From contig JAEMBT020000006.1 of NCBI GenBank assembly GCA_018873245.2, positions 3,041,855-3,105,854 of the forward strand: a stretch of DNA of 64,000 nucleotides, in the 5' to 3' direction. Under the pieces are notes generated by a model that searched no databases, was not told the origin of the DNA, and saw only the letters and a list, made by a program, of their open reading frames with translations. This DNA is from Archegozetes longisetosus (taxonomy: Eukaryota; Arthropoda; Arachnida; Sarcoptiformes; Trhypochthoniidae). Below, in pieces: positions 46,130-59,263 of the stretch. A program made the translations under genes and the position numbers. Each line of letters begins with the position of its first letter. The first letter of the stretch is position 1.

Positions 46130-47860
46130 TCAATTTTCTTTCTCCGTTTGATAATACTTATCTATATTTACATCTTCAAAATCACTTCCTGTATGACGTT
46201 TTTTAGTTCTTGATAAGTATTTAAGTTTTGATTAGTAGTACTGCAATGATCATATCCTGTTTCATAAATATCGTCATAATTTTGCTCTCATTTTTAATAT
46301 TTTAACCCTTTAGCTTGTTTTGACTGATTATTAAAAAGATAACTATTAGTATCAATAATATTAATGATATCAACGTGACTATCAACATAACTATTGAAAA
46401 CGTGAAATTGATCTTCCTTTTGGGTATAATCAAAAGTATAACAGAAGAACATGTCTTTATCTGCAGACAAATGATCAAAAGTCGAAATTGATTCTTGACT
46501 TCCATTAACCCAACGATTAACTCTGACATAATCTATAAGAAGAGAACATTTCTAATTCACCAAATCTTCAAACTTTAAAACATTACTCGCTTGACAAACT
46601 TGTTCAACACCTTAAATCAACGAGTAATCGAATGGCTAACCATTCTTCGCACAAATTGAACTCAATTTCCGTCTTATATTATTAGTTAAATTATTGATAT
46701 GATAAAAAAACCACTTAATTTCAAATAGATCTCTTTCTAATGCTTTCATAAGTGCTCTGACAATCGTAATGAAAACCAGATCCAAGTCTTGTTGCTCGAA
46801 TATTATTCGTAATATTGGTTTGTTCATTTCCGGTTCAATCGAAGGATTCGCTGACCGGAGTCATGAAAATGGTTGGTCTCAATAGTTTTCTTTAGGCAGC
46901 TCTTATTTCAAATTTTCCATGAGTAAGCCCTGTTTTGTAGTTATGGGGTCAGGTCACTTGTCCGACACTCACTTGCCCGACACCATTTGCCCGACAAATT
47001 ATTTTATCGACAGTCATATCTGTAATAACAGCTGGGGAAGCGCAAGCGAAGAAGTTATTCTAACAAAAGATATCAAAACAGCACTGATCTACACCTTCAG
47101 ACGAGCGGTTAGAGTATAACCATGACTATCACTTAATGTGACCATGGATCAGCTAATCGTCATATTTTTATACTCAAACAGCTTGTCTGACAAGTAGGTA
47201 GTATGTGAGTACTAAATTTTTTCAACAAAACACCGAAATATTGTTAGTGTGCGTCGTCAGGCAAGTTGCTTTAATATAAAAATAATTTTCACCATTAGCT
47301 GATCCATGGTCACATATAGCGATGTCATGATTACACTCTAACCGCTCGTCTGAGGGTGTAGATCAGTGGTGTTTTGACATCTTTTGTTCGAACAATTCTT
47401 CAGCTTGCGCTTCTTCGGTTGTTATTACAGATGGGACTGTCGATAAAATGACTTGTCGGACAGACGTACCAGACCCTGTAGTTGTAGTTGTTGCAATTCT
47501 TATTCAAATATTTCTCATAGATCGCTATTATCGCAAGAGTCCCATCGACAAGACGTAAGTTTCCGGTACTACCTGTATTAAAGTTTAGTTGATTGGTATA
47601 ATTACCTAAAAAGGTATTGAAAATGTATTTTGTAATAATTTGATTACATAAATAAATTCAAACGATAATTTGTACTCTTAAGAATTTGTACTAATCATGA
47701 CGTGCGATTGATTCGTTTTTAGCTTTCCATTTATTTGCATCAATTGTTTGATTGACAAATTGACCATTCCATTTAATAATCCAATTTGATCGGTAATTCT
47801 TCAATAGTATGATGATCGCACATATAGTTGGAATATTAACGTCAGTTTAAATTTCCATAA
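46130..47860 (-). pseudogene. GH16-like copy D, decayed and split by a miniature element
   Basis: Minus-strand homology to the intact GH16 genes covers the tail and transmembrane segment (46130-46530), the fold (46530-46936), the exon 2 start and intron (47485-47690) and exon 1 (47695-47840). The start ATG is lost, and stops and frameshifts break every domain. A 533-bp element at 46945-47477 interrupts it. Confidence 0.85.
46945..47477. mobile_element. 533-bp foldback MITE with 8-bp target duplication
   Basis: Arms of about 170 bp share CGACAGTCATATCTGTAATA-type sequence and ACACCTTCAGACGAGCGGTT (left) with its mirror (right). Flanking octamers GTAGTTAT and GTAGTTGT differ at one base. The left tip repeats TTGTCCGACA/TTGCCCGACA three times. 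It lies in GH16 copy D; the uninterrupted paralogues show the empty site. Confidence 0.85.
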
Positions 47861-47896
47861 CTAATAGATCTTTATATGAAAAGTGATTACTCAGAT

Positions 47897-48501
47897 ATAC
47901 ACCTATGAACAACCAGAAGTTCCGTCGGAAAATGGCTATAACTTTTGATTGGCTTGATCGATTTAAATAATTTTTTACACCAAGTTAATCAAGAATAAAT
48001 GTAGTTTCTCAAAATGTAATGTAAATGTGATTTAATTTTTTCAAACCACTATAACTTTTTTATCTTGCTGAATATTCAAATTTCCTTCAAATCATAGAAA
48101 TTAGATTTATTCTTCGTTAATTTGGTGAAAAAATTTTGAAAATCGGATTACAAAGTCAAAAGTTATAAAGATTTTGCGAGTCAACATAATTTCTGTTGCA
48201 AATCACTTGCCACGTTGACAAGCAAAATCTTTATAACTTTTGACTTTGTAATCCGATTTTCAAAATTTTTTCACCAAATTAACGAAGAATAAATTTAATT
48301 TCTATGATTTGAAGGAAATTTGAATATTCAGCAAGATAAAAAAGTTATAGTGGTTTGAAAAAATTAAATCACATTTACATTACATTTTAAGAAACTACAT
48401 TTATTCTTGATTAATTTGGTGTAAAAATTATTTAAATCGATCAAGCCAATCAAAAGTTACAGCGATTTTCCGACGGAACTTCTGGTTGTCCATAGGTGTA
48501 T
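47897..48501. repeat. 605-bp near-perfect palindrome (hairpin element)
   Basis: Two arms of about 290 bp with few mismatches around a loop of about 24 bp (GCGAGTCAACATAATTTCTG at 48177 against GTTGACAAGC at 48214). The outer ends are TATACACCTATG and CATAGGTGTAT. Transcription would give a long double-stranded RNA hairpin. No coding capacity. The remaining 48502-50009 is plain AT-rich intergenic DNA. Confidence 0.9.
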
Positions 48502-50009
48502 GTTCTTATTGTACTTCAATGATCCTACTTTACATTAGATTAATGCCCTTGATGATGAATTTCGCCCGCGATGATGAACAAGAACAAAGCATTACTTAAA
48601 AAGCTGATAAAAATTGAACCTTATTATTTGAGTGTAGTCTTCAGAACACAATATAATATTCTCAAAAGTTGCTGAATATAATGTATAGACGTGAATTAAA
48701 GCGATAGATTTAATTGCTTTGATTGAAATACTCGAAATTTAGTGTTTTATCAGTATAATGATCAATGATCACAATATTATGTGGGAATGTTTCAATTTTT
48801 AAAAAATGTTCTGTAACTCCTTTTAAAATTTTTCTTTTGCTCAATTCTTTATATTAAAATTAGGAGTTTATACTTTATTCAAATATATTTTTTGTTAGAT
48901 AAGAAATCTTACTTTTTTTCGATAAAGCTAAAATTTTTACATGTGTTCAAAATTCAAATTTCACATATTAAAACAAATATTTTGAATGATTTCATCTATT
49001 TAGTATAAGTTGTATTGTAATTCTTGATCTTTTTAACCTAGCTATATTTTAATACATATATTTTTGAAAATTATTTTCTTATTTAAATTGGAAAGTGGGA
49101 TTTTCCTCCCTCTTCCTTTTCAAGTGGTTTCTGATGGTCACACAGGAAAACACTTTTCCCACTCAAAGGCAATATTTCGTCATTTTCGAAATCATCAAAA
49201 CTTCTTTCCACTTTTTCAATTATATCTTACGCATCCTTTTTTCTGTTCTTATTTACTACAGCAAAATGTATTAAGCCATATGTTAGAATAAGCTTTGATT
49301 CTCTATAAAGCATTGAAGCGATAAATCAAAATCAGATTCTATATCTTTACTGCATTATTATATACCATTAGGTATGAAACACTTATACCTAGAAAGAGTT
49401 TTTATTAGTTTATATTTGAGAAAGTTTAAAAGCTCTATTATTTGATATAAGTCCAAAAGTATGACTTACGAACATTTTTTTGTGTCAATTTTGCTCTGAT
49501 TGCTGGATACCTTATGATTGAATTTTATCATTTGATTATTATAATGTAGTAAATAATTTAAAGTGATAAGGAAATATTAGTACTCTGGTTATTCATAATC
49601 ACTTTAGAATTTATTATTTATAATCTAGTAATACAAAGTTAATTTTTATAATCAAAAAAATTTTGTACTATTTAACCCGACAGTGATGTCATTGACAGAC
49701 AGATGGACAAATCGGAAAAGTAAGATTTTAGTATAAAGATAAGAAATTAGAAAGCTGTAAATCAATATATTTTTACAAGTATTATAAATAATTTTTCAAA
49801 AATTTTGTCACTTTATTAAGTTGAAATATATTCAGATTGTCACATTTTTGGTTGAATAACAGAATGACTGATTGATTAGTGCAAATATTTTACTTATTCA
49901 TCCATAAACGAAAAACAATTTACTATTGATAGTTCATTCAATAAAATGACATTTTAATAAAAAATACTATAAAATGTTATTGTTAATAATTTCTAAATAT
50001 CGTCTAAGA

Positions 50010-50900
50010 TTAGACATGAATTGTTGAATAGTAATTAGAACCACTACTTGAGTGACTTGTCGTTTGCATTGAACCAAAAACTATATCTTTAGTAAATTTG
50101 CCTTCATGGCTACTACGATTTGTCGTTATTTTAGGACTGTTATAATTGTCATTGTATTGAAATATTGATTGATGTCGACTGAAATGATAAAAACTATCAC
50201 TAATTTGATTCGTTTCGATATTAGGCTCGAATTTAATTTTCTTCTTTCTTGTGACTAGTTTGAAAACTTGGCGTGTTATAACATCTTCACTATATTTTTT
50301 CAGTTTTCGTATTGCGTTTGGTAACGGACCTAAAGTACCAATAGAAGTTAATAAAATCTTGAATTCATCAAATATGCTCATAAAATTAAAGTGTATCCTA
50401 TGTTTGAAATCTATTTCATACAAATTTGTGCTAATGAATAAAAACTTTGATTTACCGAAAAATTCTCAGAAATTTTAAACTGAGACTTGATGAATTTATC
50501 AAATATATATATTTCTATTTTATAAACAATCCAAGGAAAAATGAAGTGATTAGTCTACTAAATTTACGAAAAATGAGAGTAAAATATTCATATCGAAACA
50601 TTAAATAACAAAAATTTGGTTAACGCGAACGATGAACTTTTAGCATGGAAATTAGTAATTTTGCCCTAAAAAAATTTATTGTCATTCAATACAAGCCATA
50701 AAGATTAATTAATAATAGTAAATGCATAATGTCTTCAAGTAGACTAATTCTTTTAGTTCGAAATTCTCTTTTAATATATAAGTTGAAAAATTGACACAAA
50801 TATCAAAATATATACATGGTAAAATATAAAGTTACGTACACAAATGTCTCTGGTGAGTAACTTAAAACTTATTACCTGCAGCTCGCCGTAATTCTGCCAT
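50010..50900 (-). CDS. Hypothetical two-exon gene, 159 residues
   Basis: Minus-strand exons 50876-50900 (ATGGCAGAATTACGG..., ending CTGCAG|GTAATA) and 50010-50464 join in phase. The large exon is clearly coding-like: KYSEDVITRQVFKLVTRKKK, then a Ser/Asn/Tyr-rich region, ending SSGSNYYSTIHV and TAG. No signal peptide or membrane segment. The basic stretch and low-complexity end suggest a cytosolic tail or adaptor. The last four residues (TIHV) end in a hydrophobic residue, as PDZ ligands do. I do not recognise the family. The weak acceptor (CTGAG) makes the exon 1 link uncertain; an alternative acceptor CATTAG lies at about 50437. Confidence 0.35.
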
Positions 50901-51809
50901 GATGTAGTTTTCAATTTCTAATTTAAATACGAACCAACAAACGATTTACGCTCACTTGACAAAGCTTTGTAAGAACTTATTTACACGTAGAGGAGAAGAC
51001 TAGTGACCAGAAAATAATACAAAACAGTTTACAATAGTTTATGATTTTATGAGGGTCTATCAGAGAGTTTATGCAAGATAGCTTTGTAATAGAACTATTT
51101 TCTATATTAACATCAATAGTGAATTGACTGAATGCTAAGCAACAGAGAACCTTATTTGAACTGAAACACTAGGTGTTTGGCACAGAGTGGCTCTAATATA
51201 ATTAATAGATGCCTCTGAATAATATTTTTATATCTACAAGCGTTGAAGTCTCTTCACTAATGATAAAATGCAATATCAATTACTAAAAATATTATTTGCA
51301 AAGTTAGATGGGAACTAATTATATGTTGAATTTGATCTTTCGGACGATTTATCTACTATAAGTAAATGTTTGAATGACTTGACGAAATAATCTTTTGAGA
51401 AGGTGACAAATATAAAGGTAAGCGAACAGATTTTGATAGGTGCGCTTTACTATTTCCATTAATCAGTTGCTGCGCCTTGTCACAACGAATAATCTCAAAT
51501 TTTATAAATGATGACAGCTCTTAAATAAACTCGAGAAAACTCGTGGTTCAATCAACATCTTTGATTATATCTTTAAAAATTCAAATTGAGCTCCGAATGA
51601 AATTTCTTGAATTTTCAAAAGTATGAAAAATTCAAACTATCTAATTAGCTTACTGATGAGTTCGTTGTAATTTAGAATCATATTATTCTTATTTGCAATA
51701 GAAATACACAGTTTTGTAGTATCAATAAATATTTATGAAGGTTAACTTAGAAATTATTTAGTTTTACAAGTTATTCGAAAATAATTTTTTGTAGTTGTTC
51801 AACAATGAA
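50901..51809. other. Intergenic, no feature seen
   Basis: AT-rich DNA between the hypothetical gene and the 3' end of GIPC. Confidence 0.5.
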
Positions 51810-54800
51810 CTATATTTTGGCTAAGCGTCCAGCTTTTGCATCGCTGACAGCGCCCCATAGGTCAAACACAAAATTATCGCTGAATCCAAACTCTTTAAGG
51901 TCTGAATTATCGATAGCCACTACAAAGTCGTGTGGATTAGCTCTTTCTCTGCCCAATTCCCATATTTCTGCTGCTAAATCATTATCGTTGATACCCATAA
52001 ACGATTCAAGTAATGAGTTGATACGATCTAAAGCAGCTCTGATTACTTCCGAGGGCATAGCTTCAACAACAGGTGGACCGTTTTTACGTATACGTAATGT
52101 TTCACGACCTGATCCTACTGGAATCGAAGGTGAGGACTTTCTTGAGGATGAATCACCTCGAGGCGCGATAATTTCTATACTCATGAAAATTTCAAACCAA
52201 ATAAGGTTCAGAAATCTTTTCAAATTGATCACGAGCACTTACGAAATCCGTCTTTCAATGGCTCAATTAGTCTGATTGTAAAAGTTGTGCCAACATTTAT
52301 ATCTTTTAGAACTTTTGCTACTTCGTAATGTTTTAGGCCGACCATACTTTTGCTATCAATTTTTTCAATATGATCGCCAGCCTATATTAAATCGAAAAAT
52401 TCACATATTTTATGAATATATTATCAAATAAAGAAGTGAAATTATTTGTGCTTGAAAAAATTATTCAAATAATTTCTAAATATTAATTAGAAATAAAAAT
52501 CGCTTTTTGATTATTTTAGTGTTCCAAAAAATAATTTTTCAGATTTAATAATTGCAGACCATCATAGAAATGTAATTTTCAAAATATTTTAATTTAGTTA
52601 TTTCTACAGGACTACTTCAAAGTTTATGAATACGACTGCTTGGTATTCAAAGTTTTTTATGAGTTAGTTCATAAGCCGATTATCATTTTGCCTTTGAAAA
52701 TAACAGCAATTATCCAGTTAACTGAAAATAATAATTTGTTTCATTATCGTGCTAAACTGATTAGTGCTTATTTGAGAGTAGCTTCTAAGAAATTAGTTTA
52801 TAATAGTATAAATAACTCGTAAATTCTTCATTTTCGCTATGAGTTCATTGCAATTAATTTATAAATTTTCATTTTCGGGGTTAAAGCAAACATTGTCAAT
52901 TCCATATAACCTAAAACTTGTTCCAAATTGATTGTGGGCTGTCAAAACATTCATCTAAACCATAAGCAATGATTTTTGCCTTTTTGTTTTACACATCAAA
53001 GTTTGTTATTTAGTATTTAGATGAATGGAGTGTGATAACTAAAATTGATTGAGCAATAGGAAACATACCTCAATAAACTTGATTTGATGTGCAGGACTTC
53101 CTTCTTTTATCTTCTTTATAAATGAATAACCGTTCCCATTGTCTGTGATGGTTAATCCTAAGTATTCTTCAGTTTTAGTGATTTCTACTTCTTTTCTTTG
53201 CCCTTTCCTATGAACAAATATGAAATCTTCTAAACCTATTTGGCCACCAAGAAGTTTGTCCATATCTACTCTGTGTGTGTTAAGTGTACAGTAAAGGACC
53301 TGAAAAAATATTTCTGTTTGTTAGTTATGCAATTTTGAAGGAAACAATCATAGAGTAATGGTGAAAACTTAATCAACATAATTGATAATACATAAAATAT
53401 CTTTAAAAGTAATTTGCGACTTTTCAAATAAACTCAAAAGTTTTATTGCTTATTTAAATACAAAACTTGAAGTTTTGAGGAATTAGCTTCATTTATACTC
53501 AAAATACTTTTAAGAAATAAAATTTGAAAGTATCTATAATTTGAAAACTTGATAGTTGAGGCAAAGTTGATTTTCCATTAAGATTACACATAACACTTTA
53601 AAAATGTGAGAAAGTAATTCAAACCTTATTCTTTCATGAAGAAACAGTTTTACTTAAAGTTAAGCACTTTAAATGCTTAAGATTCAACACAACTCTAGTT
53701 GAAAAATGTACTTTAGTTTCATTAAATTTAAAGGTTATTACTAGCAAATGAAATTTAATCTTCAATCAAAATATAGAATAATTTGTGAAGGAATCAATTT
53801 GGCATTCTTTATGAAATAGTTGTTCGTACAAGTGGTCAGAATAATAGGAAACTCAAAGCAGATGTCAAATGAGAGTTCGTTTAACTGAAAAACCAGGAAA
53901 TTATTCTAAAACTTTTTTAAAATATTCAGTCATGCAGTGATAGACTTTACATCCGCCAGTTGTACTCTTCACTCAACATAACGTTAGTGATAAACCAAAC
54001 ATAAGAGTATTTTTTTCTACAAAACCTAATTGTTCACAATTGAATTGTTACTCAAACTAAAGCGTATTACTTAATAACGCTATAAGTTTGAATCGTTTTT
54101 ATGGAGACATAATAAGAGGTCAGTACGCTGTGTGAACTTGATTTTGCAATTTTGTGGGTTATTCTAGTAGTTCACGTGTTCAATGCTTAGAAATAGATAA
54201 AAATTGCGTATTTATTTGAAAGTTCAAACTATAAACTGATCTCGAATAATATTTGAAATTTCTTATAAAATTTAGTTAGAAGGAACTGGATTTCAATTTC
54301 GAAATGATAAGCTCAATACATGCAATTAACTGAATGTTACAGAAAATATAATAGTTGAAAAGTGATTTTTCATTCTATGAAAGTTGATAGCAATTTACAA
54401 TTTTGAAATCACAAATTAAAGTAATAACTGATTGAAAAGAAAATGTCGAATAATTTTCACATATGAATTATGCGCAGCATTTTCAATATTTATTTTTAGG
54501 CTGTTTATAATTTTTGCTAGCAAAGGTTTAATTTGCAAAAATTTTCGTGTGAGTCATGGATTGACTGTCTTCTCGATATAAGAATATTTTCATACTGGCA
54601 ATGCAAAATGCAAACAATATAAATACCTTTGATAAGGAAAAAATCATCTTCTACAGTTGTAATGATATAATAAAAAGCATTATGATAAAAACTTTTGGAA
54701 ATGATATAAACTTTCATTTATGTGTCATACACGACACATAATTATGTTGACAATTAGAGAAGATAATAGCATTGACGCATCAATAGACAGAGTAGAAAAC

Positions 54801-56743
54801 AAGGTAATTAAAAACCTTGAAATCTGTTTTAAAACGTTTTCGATTCATTTATTTTCCAATAATACATTTCGAAATGTGTCAACAATGAAAGTAAGTGAGA
54901 GAAAACTTATAGACTGTATAAATATCATTGATGCATAAACAATAAGATTTATTACACTTGCCATCAGTAACAGAGAAAGAATTAGGTGAATAAACGTTCA
55001 AATTTGATGAACTAGATTATAGTCTTAAGTGTGGAATATATTAATTTCTCGATAAGATTAAATCATACTTATATTTTATGCTTACTCAACATGAAATCTC
55101 AAGTGAGCTTATCTCTGTTTGAAAATTATTTAATAGCTATTATTGTTGTATCAATGAGAGCAGTGATAAATCACAAGGCTCATTTCAAAAATACTTTTTA
55201 TAAGAATAAATCTGCTTGTAATCGTTAGGTCAGCCATTATCACGAGAAATCATGACTTTTGGTCTATGCTTATATTGTATTTAAATCTAGGCCTAATTTT
55301 AAGACTTCGAGGAAACTGGAAGAATATATGCTTTAATAATTATTTACTTTCCAACACAATAAGTAGAACCTATTAAGTATTCAGAAAATAAAACTACTAA
55401 TTAGAATAAATAGAGACTCTATTGTTGATACCCTAATTCTTTTTTTTGAGAAGATTCACAATGAATTGTAACACATTCTTAATTTTCTTAACCGTTTGAG
55501 ACAGAAAATTATACTTATAATGAAAGTCTCATATTCCAAGTAATAAATAACCAAAAATCTCTTTATTAGATAGCTTTCTCTTAACTTAGGCCCTACTTTT
55601 TAAAAACTATTCGCTCAAGAAATCTTGTCCTAATGTAAAGAGTTTAGAAGAAATAGAAGAAAATCCTATTTGATAACTGTATTTAACTCTGAAATCTCTT
55701 TGACCGATATTTGTTGTAGCTATTACTTAAGTTAATGAATCGCAACATTAAAATGCCTATGAATACAACCTTTAATTTAGAGTTATTTATTACAATGATA
55801 TTTAGAACTTCCCTAACGCTATTGGTTTGATCTTCAATGTATTTTGTTTCATTAAATATTTTATAAGAAAAAATTAATTAAAATCATTATTCACATTATT
55901 TATGCAGGCAGTTTAGTCAAGTAACCCAATGAGTCATCTTACATTCAGATTATTAAATTCAAAAGTTTCAAGTATTTTATAGACTTTATGGCTCAAATCT
56001 AGTTTACTCGAGTTTCCACTAATTGTAAGATAAATTGTCACTAATTTATATAGTCTATAAAACTTTTACACATTTATCATTTCTTGAAGACCGCAATAAA
56101 ATGAACCATAAATTGGTTGCGCTTCATGTGAATTTACCGTTAAAACATCGGCTAAAATAAGTTAATGAGCTTCACTATAGCAACCCTAACCTGTAATTTA
56201 TAACATTAAACTCACATGAAAACTCAAAGTTTAACAATGATAAGCTTATGGGAAAATTTTGGGACAATGACTAACAAGTCAAATTTTACGCCATTCACCT
56301 CTACTCTAATTATCGTTCATTTGAATATGAGTGCAGTCTTTTTGTAAAATTTAAAAATTTCAATAAAGATTAAATAGAATTTGACCAAAAAGTATTCATT
56401 TAAAAGATGGTTGCTTATAATTCTTCAGGAAGAATTATAAAATACTATCATTTTTACAGCTACTATAACTTACGTCAGAAGCAGGAATGTTAAAATTTTC
56501 TGCAATTTTTTCATATAGCTCTTTCATATTCGAAAATCCCGAGACATGGGCCGTTTGACTGCCTTCAGCTAGTTGACATTGAAATCTCAATTTAGGTATC
56601 TGGGTCCTAGCCTTAGGACTATTGTCCGTCTTTTGAACAGTATTATCCATATTATTTGTACTCTTGCTCACATTTCCGTTAATAGCTCCACCGTTGATTG
56701 AAAGATCAGGTGATTTTGGTTTTTTAGGCCCAAATATAGGCAT
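51810..56743 (-). CDS. GIPC: GIPC family PDZ adaptor protein, complete
   Basis: Four minus-strand exons: 56474-56743, 53069-53299, 52243-52381 and 51810-52174. Introns are 3174, 687 and 68 nt, with phases 0, 0 and 1. The product has 334 residues, the same size as vertebrate GIPC1-3. Order: a disordered start ([14 protein letters not shown]), the GH1 dimerisation domain ([20 protein letters not shown]), and the PDZ domain, with [14 protein letters not shown] at its entry, the carboxylate-binding loop LGLT (137-140), [18 protein letters not shown] and [11 protein letters not shown]. The GH2 domain ([34 protein letters not shown]) binds myosin VI in known family members. GIPC links receptor C-termini to myosin VI on endocytic vesicles. 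All diagnostic residues are kept and no lesion is seen. The plus-strand frame over exon 4 is only its shadow. Confidence 0.97.
53300..56473 (-). other. GIPC: GIPC intron 1 (3.2 kb)
   Basis: A large first intron, AT-rich throughout. Open frames of 60-72 codons at 54.5-55.2 kb have no coding character. No mobile element or RNA is recognised. Confidence 0.7.
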
Positions 56744-59263
56744 ATTTGGTATGTTTTTTTTTAAACAGATTTCAAATTTCTATTGAAAAGCGTAGAGAAG
56801 AGTCACTGAGATCGAAATCACAAAATAACACAAATTTTATAATATTTTGACAATGATTACAGTTTCAAACAATATGAAAATCAATATGAATATAGTAAGC
56901 AATAGTTGATAACCAGTTTCCTCTTCAAAAATAAAAATTATTTGACTAACAATGCCTTACGTTAAATAAGAAAATTTATGAGGCTTTTTGGCTGAAAATT
57001 TACTTTTATTATAAAATAAATTTTATGAACTTTGATCGCATGACAAAATTGCTGAAAAAATAATAAAATTATAACCGTTTTGAAATCATTTACTTTGTGT
57101 CCTGTTAAACACACCCTTCACTATGAGTACGGAAAAGAGTTTGCAATACAATCAAAGAAAACTTTTTTGTTACTACTTTATTCAAACTGTGTCTCGTAGT
57201 GCATGAAGAGCACACCTGCGCACACAGGTATGTTTTGCATTTTACTGAAAATCGTTTGCTTCAGAGTGAGCTCAACAGATAGTAGTCGTGGTTTCGAAAT
57301 TTTATAGCCTTTCGAAAATAGAACAGAGTTTTATATCCGGTAATCACAATAAAACTCGCGACAAGATTTACAGTTAAATGAAGTAAAAAATTCAGTGTTA
57401 AGAATTTGATATCTACACTGATAAGCAAACTTAGGAAGCCTTAATATTGACTTTTATCTTTATAGCTATTTTTACTTTTAATATTTTGGTATTTAATTAA
57501 GGAGATTGTTTTAGAAATTGACCAATACAAGTGATCTGATCATAGATAAACAATACTTTCGTTGTATGCATTCCTTATCGATCATTTCTATTAATAGATA
57601 GCTCAAATTGAGATTCTCAATCTTTGACACTAATATTCATAAGTTTTGTGAAAATGACTGAACCAAAGAAAATTTTGAAATACTTTTGCAGTTCTTTTTG
57701 TAGTGAATTCCCAATATAAGTACTGTTGCCTTTATTTTTAGATAAAATTTCAAATTATACTATTTTTCGTGCATGTCTTTAGTGAAAGGTTTACTTTTTA
57801 ATGACTTTTTATAGAATTTTCTCATTAGTAACTAAAAAGCATGTACAGTCGCACTAAAAGTGTTTGTTAAACTGTGCGCTTAAAATACAGCAAAGCCAAT
57901 AAAAGATAAACAAAATAAGAGAAAGATTAAAGAAAAATAAAGTAATATCATTTTGATAAGTTTTACTTGATATAGTGAGTTATATAAAAAGTCTACATAT
58001 TTAAGGGAAAGCGTTTACAAGTGTTTTGTGAAATTTTTAAAAGAAAACGATTAATGCATGCAAAAGTTCGTTATTTTGTTTTGTCATAAGTCAGACTTGA
58101 ACTCAGATTTACGAAAGTTTTCTATTATATCAATTACTTTAATGTTAAAGTGATTCCTAAATATACTAGGCGCGAAAAAGAGATATTTCACATATATCTT
58201 TTTGTGCTATTTTACAAATGTTTTTACAGGCTTAGAAAACAGATTATAAATATACAATATACCATGAATCAAACGCTTTATCTAAACATTTTGTAAATCA
58301 TTTGCACAGTACTTCTCATAAGAGTGTGAGTTTACACTGAATAGCCTGTTCTGGTAAGACTGCACAATTTTTAAAAATCTATTAATATCTCGTTTAAATA
58401 CTGAAAACCCCAATTAGTCATTCATACAACTTATAAGTCATGATGAAAACTATTAAAAGTCAAATCAATCATTTTCTCTTCAATCGATGACATTTTTTGT
58501 TTTTAATAATGTTATGAATGAGTGTTTTAATAGGAATATGGGCTAATTGTAGATTTCGCGTAAAGATACTTAGCTGTTACTATATTTGATTAGATGTCAA
58601 TTAAAGTCATCATATAAGTCATCCGATTGATAATACCAGTAAAACAAAAACATATTTTCAATTGAATAGAAAATGACTGACTTGTTTTTAATGATATTGA
58701 TTATGACTTATGTAGTCGACTTTACCTTTTAGTCTGACTACAGCAAAAGTTCTGAACACTTGTTAAAAATGATTTTATTGATTTTTAAATAAGTATGAAA
58801 GACTCTCTTTTATACAAAATTATCGCGCCTTTATATATAGCGCAGATTATAGTTTTAAAGAGTTGCACTTCTCTGTGGAAATGTAAAATTTCCAGAGTAG
58901 GCAACAAATAAGTAAACAAACAAACAAAAGGATTAGGTAGTTGTTTTGTATAGGTCAGGATTGCAAGTCAGAGGTTGCCTACAACTTATAAGTCATTTGA
59001 ATCACTAATTGGTTTTGGAACTCAAAATGAGATATTAAAGATTAAAACAAATCTTCAATCTTATCAGAACTGACTGTTCAGTGCAAATTCACTCTCATGA
59101 GAAATATTGTACGTAATTTTTACAATATACGTTTATCAAACATTCGTTTCTAACAAAGTTTTTCTCACAGTAAGAATTACGAAAATTCATAAAAGGCTTC
59201 CATTTCGTAGCTATATCTTTCTAATAAAAGGATAGTTGAGCTTTTCATATCGAGCAGTTGAAA
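56744..59263. other. Intergenic region between GIPC and the ML gene
   Basis: A 2.5-kb divergent intergenic stretch that must hold the promoters of GIPC (minus) and the ML gene (plus). A GC-richer patch lies at 57180-57260 (GAGCACACCTGCGCACACAG). No clear core-promoter motif or gene was identified. Confidence 0.5.

Noticed and set aside
51805..52275. 156-codon plus-strand frame
   Set aside because: It is antisense to GIPC exon 4, whose minus-strand product is unambiguous.
54517..55228. Three frames of 65-72 codons
   Set aside because: They lie in GIPC intron 1 and have no splice signals, motifs or coding composition.
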